Of a DNA stretch of 64,000 bases, positions 57,586 through 64,000 are shown one piece after another. The notes beneath the pieces are model-generated. The model had not been told where the DNA came from. It did no database searches and saw nothing but the letters and a program-made list of their open reading frames with translations. The stretch comes from Yoonia sp. GPGPB17 (GTDB taxonomy: Bacteria > Pseudomonadota > Alphaproteobacteria > Rhodobacterales > Rhodobacteraceae), in the NCBI RefSeq assembly GCF_037892195.1, contig NZ_JATACI010000002.1:62001-126000 (forward strand), read 5' to 3'. Both the position numbers and the translations under genes were made by a program. Each line of letters starts with the position of its first letter. The first letter of the stretch is position 1.

Positions 57586-57903
57586 ATGCGCCCCGAAAAT
57601 GAACCCGATCTGATGCGTCTCTATCTACGTCATTGCGCGATTGGCTTTGTGCTGTCTGCAGTTTTTGTAGCCCTCATTCTGTGGCGTGACGTAGCCGGTT
57701 TGGGGTCACTTATTGCGGGTTCCGACATTGGGGTGTTGGCTGTTTTCTTGCTATGGTTCTTTCACGGCACCATCTTTGGCAGTGTGCAGTTCGCAATCGT
57801 GGTCATGGCGCAAGCAAAAGATGACGATGATGACGATGACGACTTTCGGGGACCGCTTATCCCCGTTCATGCGCATGCACAAAGGCAGTCGGATCGGACA
57901 TAG
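57586..57903 (+). CDS. Small membrane protein with Asp-rich tail
   Basis: ATG 57586 follows a consensus AAGGAGG ribosome-binding site. The 105-aa product has two membrane helices (IGFVLSAVFVALILW, about 19-33, and IGVLAVFLLWFFHGTIFGSVQFAIVVM, about 48-74) then a run of eight Asp (KDDDDDDDDF) before a short tail. A longer in-frame start at 57343 lies inside nusB and is rejected. It may be cotranscribed with nusB. Function unknown. Confidence 0.75.
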   Translation: MRPENEPDLMRLYLRHCAIGFVLSAVFVALILWRDVAGLGSLIAGSDIGVLAVFLLWFFHGTIFGSVQFAIVVMAQAKDDDDDDDDFRGPLIPVHAHAQRQSDRT

Positions 57904-58370
57904 CATCGACTCCGAAGGTTTGCCGGGGTCACGGCGCCCAGATCTGTCGGATAACACTAGAAAAGCCGCAATATAAACCAGAGTTATACGCGTCTATGCC
58001 TTTGGTTTGGTGACTTTACCGGCTCATTCCGTCCACTGTCCAATTGTGCGCGGCCGACCGGCTATGCACTTCGTTCTACTTGATATGGACATTGGCAGGA
58101 TGACGACAAGGTTCGAACCTATCGACGCAGAAAGCCTCATGCAGAAGGCGACAAATCTCAACCGCAATGATCAACATCATCGGTTTGATGAGCCTCGGGC
58201 CATCGCGCCGTTTCCGACGCGAAGGCGCCATGACACCTCCTGTGGTGACGGGGAACACAAGAGTGCGGGATTGGTACTGACGCTTCACAATGCGTTAAAC
58301 GCGATGAAGATTCTCTAAGGCTGCATCTGATGATATAGCATGGGTTGTGACCCAGCGGCCCGCTTCACCT
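57904..58370. other. Intergenic region with one possible small ORF
   Basis: A 467-nt stretch with no confident gene. On the minus strand a 51-codon ORF (58231-58076, MAPSRRKRRDGPRLIKPMML...) has a consensus AGGAGGTGTC ribosome-binding site and a short hydrophobic helix; it might be real but has no recognised relatives. Confidence 0.4.
58076..58231 (-). CDS. Possible small basic protein
   Basis: A 51-aa ORF starting 5 nt after AGGAGG. It is basic at the N-terminus (MAPSRRKRRDGPRLIK) with one hydrophobic stretch (PMMLIIAVEICRLLHEAF). Only the ribosome-binding site argues that it is translated. Confidence 0.3.
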   Translation of the reverse strand: MAPSRRKRRDGPRLIKPMMLIIAVEICRLLHEAFCVDRFEPCRHPANVHIK

Positions 58371-58874
58371 CTAGCTCAAACAGCTGTGACTCAGGACCAC
58401 GGTGTTTGCGCCTTCAGCAAAAACTGCGGTTTGTGTTTCGCCCCCGATCGTCATCTGAACGATAGCGCCATCCAGTTCTGATCCCGCAACACGAATTTGT
58501 CCCAGACTGCTGTTGGTCAGGACGTCATCCAGATCAGCGGAAATGACGATGTCATCACCTGCACGCAAATCGCTGATTTGAAAGGAGAGCTGTTGATCGC
58601 CATCGACAACAGGTTGGGCCGTTACGATACCGCTCTGCACTTCAACGGGTTGAAAGATCTCGACCCCGGCACCGGCTGAGGTCACATCAAATATGAGGCC
58701 ACCGGCTGATCCATCCAGGTCAATCAGAACGTCAACATCTTGCAAGGGGCAGGTATCACTTGAGATGACAAAGCGATCCTTCGGCGCGCTTTCGACAAAG
58801 CGCACCGTGATATCGGCCAAGGCAGGCGAGGCGAGCAACGCCAGCAAGGCTGCGGAAGGTATGATGCTTTTCAT
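58371..58874 (-). CDS. Secreted protein of unknown function
   Basis: A 167-aa protein with a signal peptide (IIPSAALLALLASPALA, residues 4-20), then a beta-rich domain (DITVRFVESAPKDRFVISSD, ... VEIFQPVEVQSGIVTAQPVV) and two Cys (SDTCPLQD and the C-terminal LSHSCLS) likely in a disulfide. The pattern resembles periplasmic or secreted core-type proteins of Rhodobacterales, but I cannot name it. Confidence 0.7.
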   Translation of the reverse strand: MKSIIPSAALLALLASPALADITVRFVESAPKDRFVISSDTCPLQDVDVLIDLDGSAGGLIFDVTSAGAGVEIFQPVEVQSGIVTAQPVVDGDQQLSFQISDLRAGDDIVISADLDDVLTNSSLGQIRVAGSELDGAIVQMTIGGETQTAVFAEGANTVVLSHSCLS

Positions 58875-58965
58875 CTTGCACAGTTAGTGCTGTGCACCGG
58901 CTGGTCAATTTCGCAGGAAAAGGTGACGGGGACCACGGCAACCGTAGAGGTAGCTAATCCTGAGG

Positions 58966-58981
58966 ACCTGTAAGTACAGGT
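58966..58981. repeat. Perfect 7-bp-arm palindrome ACCTGTAAGTACAGGT
   Basis: Two perfect 7-nt arms flank AG. It sits in the space between the secreted-protein gene and the small ORF at 59136. It could be an operator or the 3' structure of the small gene's transcript. No gene uses it visibly. Confidence 0.45.
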
Positions 58982-59135
58982 GGGCGCCAGGTAATCAGAC
59001 CAGGGTCAAAACAGAGCCAGCCCCCGAGGATTTGCGTAAGGCCGCTGGATTTGTACCTGTGGTATACGTGAGGCGCAGAACCCGTCGCCCAACTACGTAG
59101 GCGGGCATGTGGCGAAGGGCAAGGCTTTCGGTTCT

Positions 59136-59282
59136 TTATTCGTCGATGTCGCCACGGATCAACCAACCCTTGGCGCCGACCATCTCGGCGGGGGCGTAGC
59201 CAAGCAGCAGGCGCTCAGCAAGGCCGACAAACACCAGAGCCATGGAAACTTCGAAAAACGTGATATTCGTTAACAGTGACAT
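59136..59282 (-). CDS. Small membrane protein (about 48 aa)
   Basis: ATG 59282 (MSLLTNITFFEVSMALVFVG) is preceded by AAGGGA at about 9 nt and gives 48 aa with one membrane helix (FFEVSMALVFVGLAERLLLGY) and a polar end (EMVGAKGWLIRGDIDE). ATG 59291 is possible but sits too close to the ribosome-binding site. Composition and codon choice look genuine. Not recognised by name. Confidence 0.55.
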   Translation of the reverse strand: MSLLTNITFFEVSMALVFVGLAERLLLGYAPAEMVGAKGWLIRGDIDE

Positions 59283-59538
59283 TGGCAGCATTCCCTTGTT
59301 GCTTGCCTTAATGTCTACGTAACAAAGCCGCCGAAAACGTGACGCAGTGGTGACCTTTGCCCAAGTAACACAACGTAAAACGTCCAGATTGTGTCACAAA
59401 GCCGTCTCTATTCGATGAACCGAATGTGGCAAGCATTTCGTAACCTATTGTTTTGAAAAACTTAAATATGGGCGAGGTTACCAATTGCGCATTTCTTTGC
59501 AAGATTGTTTCAGTGACTCGATCTTCGCTCCATCAACC

Positions 59539-59946
59539 CTACGGGGCGTGCAGCGATTCCCGCATCCGCGCCAAATGATCATCCCAGCCCTTATCCAATG
59601 CCAAGGTAAGATCAAACCCTGCCTCACCTTCTGGCAGCCCTTCATGGCGCAATGACAGGCGCGTGCCCCCGGGCACCTCATCCAATGTCCAGGTTACAGT
59701 ACTGACCGCATCGCCCATTGGACCGATCGTGAAAGTGTATGACAGGTGGTCATGTGGCGTGGACGTCAGAACCTTGCCCCACATTAGTTTGTTACCACTT
59801 TCTGTGCCAAACATTTCATAGTTATCGCCTTCGGCCAAAGCCTTGCTGGGTTTGTGAAACCAAAGCGCCAGTTTGTCAGGATCAGTCAGGTAGGCCCAGA
59901 CATCTGATTTTGCTGCTTTGAGGTAAATGGATTTTTGAAGTGTCAT
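59539..59946 (-). CDS. SRPBCC/AHSA1-family protein
   Basis: A 135-aa START-like fold. The N-terminal strand-helix SIYLKAAKSDVWAYLTDPDK and DKLALWFHKPSK, the beta-sheet GNKLMWGKVLTSTPHDHLSY, and the terminal helix (DLTLALDKGWDDHLARMRES) are typical of AHSA1/SRPBCC proteins of the ArsR-paired subtype. It overlaps the ArsR-type gene upstream by four bases, so the two are cotranscribed. The ligand is unknown. Confidence 0.9.
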   Translation of the reverse strand: MTLQKSIYLKAAKSDVWAYLTDPDKLALWFHKPSKALAEGDNYEMFGTESGNKLMWGKVLTSTPHDHLSYTFTIGPMGDAVSTVTWTLDEVPGGTRLSLRHEGLPEGEAGFDLTLALDKGWDDHLARMRESLHAP

Positions 59947-60257
59947 TTTGTGTCCTTTTCAATAGCTGATTTCAGGGCGCTCAAGCGGTCATCCCAGAAG
60001 GCGTCAAAGAAGGTCAGCCAATCGCGCAAAGGGGCCATCCCACTGGGGTTTAAGGTGTTGATCCTTTCGCGCCCTTGCGCACGTACGGTGATCAGCCCGC
60101 CATCCGACAGAACAGTCAGGTGTTTCTTCACGGCTGCCCGCGTCATGTCGAAGTTGTCGGCGACCTCCGCGATGGTCATGTCCTTGTGGCGGAGCATCAA
60201 AAGAATGTCGCGCCGCGTCGGATCAGCGAGCGCGCGGAAGGTTGGTTGTGTCTCCAT
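59943..60257 (-). CDS. ArsR-family transcriptional regulator
   Basis: A 104-aa winged-helix regulator beginning METQPTFRALADPTRRDILL, then LRHKDMTIAEVADNFDMTRA and AVKKHLTVLSDGGLITVRAQ (recognition helix and wing). The Cys metal-binding box of ArsR proper is missing, so it is of the metal-independent SRPBCC-partner type. ATG 60257 is favoured over 60272. The upstream 90 nt to the mmcB SOS region would contain its operator. Confidence 0.9.
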   Translation of the reverse strand: METQPTFRALADPTRRDILLMLRHKDMTIAEVADNFDMTRAAVKKHLTVLSDGGLITVRAQGRERINTLNPSGMAPLRDWLTFFDAFWDDRLSALKSAIEKDTK

Positions 60258-60347
60258 GATCAGGCCCCTCATAAGTGATACCTTTTGGTTTCATATTGAT
60301 GCAATACCAGATGGTATCATGTCAATTTGTTTTTCTTCTTGAGTTTT

Positions 60348-60362
60348 GTTCACCTATTGTTC
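60348..60362. promoter_or_regulatory. LexA (SOS) box GTTC-N7-GTTC
   Basis: GTTC at 60348-60351, seven bases (ACCTATT), GTTC at 60359-60362: an exact match to the alphaproteobacterial LexA operator. It lies 12 nt before the mmcB ATG at 60375. mmcB is a known LexA-repressed DNA-damage gene in Caulobacter, which supports both the site and the gene call. Confidence 0.9.
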
Positions 60363-60374
60363 AGGGTATTGTGC

Positions 60375-60840
60375 ATGCCAGATGATCACGACACACCCAG
60401 CCTTATGCCTGGCCAATTGCTTGCCCGTGGCGTGTCGCGCGCCTTGCGCAGCCTTGACTTTGTCAGCGTCGAGGAACTGGTGCCAACTTCGGGCTTGCGC
60501 GTTGATGTGATGGGTTTGGGCCCCCAAGGGAGAGGTCTGGATCGTCGAATGCAAATCAAGCCGCGCCGATTTTCAGTCCGATCATAAGTGGCAAGGTTAT
60601 CTGGAATGGTGCGACCGATTTTTCTGGGCCGTCGACAGCGATTTCCCGACCGAGTTGTTACCGGATGACACCGGGCTGATCCTCGCCGATGCCTACGATG
60701 CCGAGATCATCCGCATGGGGCCTGAAGCGAAACTGGCGGGTGCGCGGCGCAAGGTCATGGTACAGAAGTTTGCACGCCACGCGGCGGTACGCGCGCAAGC
60801 GGCGCGTGATCCTGATTTTGTTGTTGAAAGAATCTATTGA
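60375..60840 (+). pseudogene. mmcB: DNA repair protein MmcB, frameshifted
   Basis: MmcB-type DNA repair nuclease-like protein of the SOS response. ATG 60375 (MPDDHDTPSLMPGQLLARGV) reads through SLDFVSVEELVPTSGLRVDV, then shifts: a single extra A in CAAGGGAGAG (about 60528-60532) leads to RGLDRRMQIKPRR and a stop at 60585. In the other frame the conserved core continues: EVWIVECKSSRADFQSDHKW, GYLEWCDRFFWAVDSDFPTE, LLPDDTGLILADAYDAEIIR, to TGA 60838-60840. The ECK and DF residues are PD-(D/E)xK-type. The restored length is about 154 aa, normal. It sits behind a LexA box. Confidence 0.87.
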
Positions 60841-60939
60841 ATGTCAAGGGTCTGGTTTCAGCCCTTAGCAGACGTTGCCTAACGCGATCAGATCGACGTT
60901 ATGAGGACATATCCTGCGCTGTGTACCACAAGCCATTGC

Positions 60940-62606
60940 CTAGGCAATCTCTGCAATCCACGCCGCGATCCGACCTGGGCTTTGGTAGAGTGCCATCTGC
61001 CCCTGATCCCCAATCTCATGCAGGGTGATACGGGGGGTCTCGGCGCATAGTGTGCGCAGAGAGGCAATATCCTGCACTGTGTTTTCTGTCCCATGGATGA
61101 AGGTCACCGGTATCGCAGATGCCACCTGCGCCAAGGTCGCGCTCCAATCCTGTCCCCACGTCGCGACATCGCTGACGATCTGGTCGGCATCTTCAAAGCA
61201 GTAGGCTAGGTTGCTGCGCAGTGTCTCGCGCAGGTTCGGGTCAGCTAGCGCGTTGGCGTCAGCTGGGCTGTCGCGCACAAAGAAATCGATGATCAGGTCT
61301 TCACCTATCCGGCCAGAGCGAAAAAGATGCGCGGCACTGCGATACCCCAACCGCAGCGCTGCAGATGCGGAATGCGCTGCTAGAAACGACCGCCGGATCG
61401 ACGGCGCTGCGGCCTCAAATGCGCGCAGATCACGGACCGGTGCCCCGGTGGAGATCAGCACCAAGCCAGCGATTTCATAACCCTGCGCGAGCAGTCGGCC
61501 AACGGCCTTTGCGGCCAAAATACCCCCTTCTCGATGGCCCACGATCACAGGGCGCCCCCGCAGGCCTCGCGTAAATCATCCAGCCAATCGGCGCAAAGCA
61601 CGTCAGAACTGTCCCCACGCACCGGGTCGCTGCCGCCAAAGCCGGGGCGACAGGGCGCGATGACCTGCAGACCTGCAGATGCGAAGGCGTCGCGCACGGC
61701 GCTGTTTTCCTGCGGCCTTGAGGATGTGGTAAAGTACAGCACGCTGTGACCCGCACCGTATCGAATGGTGCGGAGCATGCCTGTATCGCGGGTGATATCG
61801 CGAACCACGAAACCCTCGCCCATGGTTGCGTCGACCTGTGGTGATGGCCGCGCTTCGGCGACTTGCCGCAGGATTGTCAAGAACTGCACCAATTCGGTCT
61901 GCCGCCGTGCTCCGGTCTTTTTCAACAGTACTTTGATATGGCTGCGAATGGTCGCCACGCTGCGGCCCAGATGGCCCGCTATCTCTTGCGCGGTGCGCCC
62001 TTCGAGCAGGCCGCGGGCGACGCGGGTTTCGGCGGCACTCAGGTTCAGGTTCTCGGACAGATCAGCAGCAAAGACAGGGGTCCAGTCAATCGATGACAAC
62101 CGGACCACGGTTTCGGCCAGCGGATAGGCCGATTTCAGGTTCTGGCCCAAAGGTGTTTCGACAGCCAGAAAACTGCGCAGCGTGCCCGGGCCGGTCATCC
62201 GATAGGCGCGGCGTGCGGTTTCAGGCAGTGTGACAAAAGGTTTGGAGGATGTGGCGATCAGTGTGGCACAATCCACGCCTTCTTCATCGAGCAAGGCGCG
62301 TGTGCTGGCATTGTGCGACACAATGTTATGCGCCTTGTCCAGCAAGATCGCGGGCGAGGCCACCTGATCCAGCAGATCTTTTTCTTCCTGAGTGTTGTTG
62401 AGCCTCTCTGAGGCGAGCAGCGCCTCTTGAAAAACACTTGAAATCTCGCGATAGGCCAGTCCTTCATCGCGCAGAATGCTGTCGCTCCACGCGTCCCAGG
62501 CTGCCAGAAGATCGCCGAAACGTTCTGGCTTGATCGCCACGCCATAGGCGCTCGCGACCAGTTTCAGCGTCGCATGTTCCTCGGTTTCTACGTCACGATC
62601 TTCCAC
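60940..62606 (-). pseudogene. LuxR-type regulator fused to alpha/beta-hydrolase fold, frameshifted
   Basis: ATG 62606 opens a PAS-like N-terminus (about 80-180, e.g. SPAILLDKAHNIVSHNASTR), then a LuxR helix-turn-helix at about 190-245 (LSAAETRVARGLLEGRTAQE, IAGHLGRSVATIRSHIKVLL). An alpha/beta-hydrolase fold follows (HSVLYFTTSSRPQENSAVRD to PCRPGFGGSDPV). The frame stops at 61545 after EACGGAL. One more C near 61561-61566 gives EALRGRPVIVGHREGGILAA and continues to 60940. The nucleophile elbow is GHREGG, so the catalytic Ser is Arg; the His region reads DQGQMALYQS. It looks like a non-catalytic ligand-sensing domain. The restored length is about 555 aa. Confidence 0.82.
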
Positions 62607-62822
62607 CCGACCAGATTATCCCAAAGTGGCGGTGCAGCTAGCAGAAAGCTGTTTTTGCACCGCTTTGCCTGCGTTAGCGGGTAGGCTGTGTCCCAGAATC
62701 CCCAATATTGATGATTGAGCGGTGGAGGGCTGATAGGAGACATTAACCACATAATAGCGGTGAACTAGGGCAGCGGTGCAGCCACCCGCGCGCCTGAAAA
62801 GATATTCAGAAAGTAAGCATTT

Positions 62823-64000
62823 ATGGTGAAAGTTTCTTCAGGTGGCCGTCTTTTTGGGCCCAGCGGTTTTGAGGAATTCAGTGCCGGTATGGCAATTGGT
62901 GATTTCAACGGCGATGGCGTTAATGACCTTGCCGTCACTTATGTGCTGGACGGCGCGTCGCGTGAAAGCAGTGCGGCGGTTGTGCGCGTTCTGTTGGGTG
63001 GTAGCGGGGCTTTTGACGGAGATGCCCAGGCGGCTGACCTTGGCGGTGTCACCATCACCACCAGCGGCCAGATTGATGCCGGTGTCGGCATCGACCAACC
63101 CGGAGAGCTTTCATTTGCCGACGTGGATGGCGATGGGTTGGACGACCTGTTGATCGGCGCACCCCGCGCCATTCTGGGACCCAGCGAAAGAGGTGCGGGA
63201 TATGTCGCCCTTGGCGTCGGTGCGGCGGATAGCCTGACATATGGTCTGGTCGATCTGACCAATGAGGTGACTGGATTTTCGGTTGTCACCAATGAAACTG
63301 GTTTGGCGGGTTTTGGCTTTCAGGCCCTGGGTGATGTGGATGGAGATGACCAGCTGGATCTGCTGATCACCACGCCCTACGCGACCGCGCAAAACAGCAC
63401 CAGTTTTGCCGGGTTGGGCTTTGTCTATGAGCACGAAACAACCACAAACCTTGACGTCAGCGATGCGCTTGACCCTGCAAGCGGGTTGTCGGCAAGTGTG
63501 CTGACGCCGCAAACGCGGGTTTTTCTGGGCGAGGAGGTTGCTGCTGTCGGTGATGTGAATGGTGATGGGCTGGATGATTTCATCCTGTCTGGACGCGGTG
63601 ACAATGGGGCAGCCACTTCCGGTTTTGCCCGGGGCGCTGCCTATCTGATCTATGGCAATGCAGGCGGTCTGGCTGAGACCATTGATGTTGAAAATCTTGA
63701 TGGCACGCTGGGGACAGAGATTGTCTCCTCCATTTCGCTGACATTGGGCATGCGCATCACGGCGGCGGGTGACGTCAACGGTGATGGTTTGGACGATTTT
63801 ATTATTGGTGACTTGCCGCCCGGTGGCACTGATATATTTGCCTATATCGTCTACGGCACTGATGGTGGATTTGGTGCGCTGTTTGATTTGACGACACAGG
63901 CCAGCGGGCGGGTGACCCAGATTGGCGGTGCGAGGGTCGCCAGCCTGCAAACCGGTTTCGATATGGCATCTGCGGGTGACGTCAATGGAGATGGTTTTGA
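62823..64000 (+). CDS. Large FG-GAP repeat protein (5' part, runs off the window)
   Basis: ATG 62823 opens a frame that stays open to the window edge (at least 392 codons). It consists of integrin-alpha-type FG-GAP repeats: IGDFNGDGVNDLAVTY, FADVDGDGLDDLLIGAPRAI, LGDVDGDDQLDLLITTPYAT, VGDVNGDGLDDFILSGRGDN, AGDVNGDGLDDFIIGDLPPG, AGDVNGDGFD, spaced about 60-75 residues, each a calcium-binding blade of a beta-propeller. No N-terminal signal is obvious, which suits a type I secreted protein with a C-terminal signal outside the window. Confidence 0.9.
   Translation, partial: MVKVSSGGRLFGPSGFEEFSAGMAIGDFNGDGVNDLAVTYVLDGASRESSAAVVRVLLGGSGAFDGDAQAADLGGVTITTSGQIDAGVGIDQPGELSFADVDGDGLDDLLIGAPRAILGPSERGAGYVALGVGAADSLTYGLVDLTNEVTGFSVVTNETGLAGFGFQALGDVDGDDQLDLLITTPYATAQNSTSFAGLGFVYEHETTTNLDVSDALDPASGLSASVLTPQTRVFLGEEVAAVGDVNGDGLDDFILSGRGDNGAATSGFARGAAYLIYGNAGGLAETIDVENLDGTLGTEIVSSISLTLGMRITAAGDVNGDGLDDFIIGDLPPGGTDIFAYIVYGTDGGFGALFDLTTQASGRVTQIGGARVASLQTGFDMASAGDVNGDGF

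Noticed and set aside
58900-59130. 6S or SRP RNA gene between the secreted-protein gene and the small ORF
   Set aside because: A palindrome is present, but the conserved SRP tetraloop motif and the 6S bubble architecture are not recognisable.

Overview
The window is chromosomal DNA from an alphaproteobacterium of the Rhodobacteraceae, most likely the marine Roseobacter group. This is inferred from the proteins (TAXI-type TRAP transporter, glutathione reductase, soxBDAG, Tad-like pilus proteins, KpsCS capsule export), from familiar gene orders (hflK-hflC-degP, hom-glpX-recJ, dnaG-rpoD, nrdR-ribD...ribE...ribB-ribH-nusB), and from two regulatory sites that fit this class: a CtrA box and a GTTC-N7-GTTC SOS box. 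No IS element, prophage or CRISPR array is visible.

Layout. 1-6 kb: glutathione reductase, the HflKC membrane complex and a periplasmic Do-type protease, with a Popeye-like cyclic-nucleotide-fold membrane protein on the other strand. 6-10 kb: GFA-domain protein and a TAXI TRAP transporter with a broken permease gene. 10-17 kb: [2Fe-2S] ferredoxin, FG-GAP protein, cobS and cobT, CPA2 antiporter, and a large protein with GspL/PilM-like and PilP-like ends. 17-25 kb: metY, gamma-glutamyltransferase, UspA, an AGCS amino-acid symporter and a glycosyltransferase-like protein. 25-27 kb: a short accessory patch of hypotheticals ending at tRNA-Glu(UUC). 27-33 kb: recJ, glpX, hom, a lipoprotein, a TetR regulator and a membrane protein. 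33-36 kb: three Tad-type pseudopilin/VWA genes behind a CtrA box. 36-41 kb: the soxBDAG operon. 41-48 kb: dnaG, rpoD, a HlyU-family protein, a TPR-sulfotransferase and a YjbQ protein. 49-57.5 kb: the riboflavin/nusB cluster, interrupted by kpsC-kpsS on the opposite strand. 57.5-64 kb: small secreted or membrane proteins, an SRPBCC-ArsR pair, SOS-controlled mmcB, a LuxR-type regulator fused to an alpha/beta-hydrolase fold, and the start of a large FG-GAP repeat protein that runs off the end.

The most unusual property is the number of genes cut by 1-2 nt indels while both halves still read as conserved protein: the TRAP permease (three sites), the GspL/PilP-like gene, metY, ggt, soxD, kpsC, a 54.6-kb gene, mmcB and the LuxR-hydrolase. 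Another gene has an in-frame TAA. Two of the frameshifts lie in the same 11-mer (TGCTTAAGCGC), and both are repaired by removing the same TT. Core genes such as dnaG, rpoD, recJ, hom, ribB and nrdR are intact. This could be assembly error or recent decay, and the window alone cannot decide. The best biological leads are the SOS box abutting mmcB, the CtrA box before the Tad-like genes, and the LuxR regulator whose hydrolase domain has lost its catalytic Ser and His.
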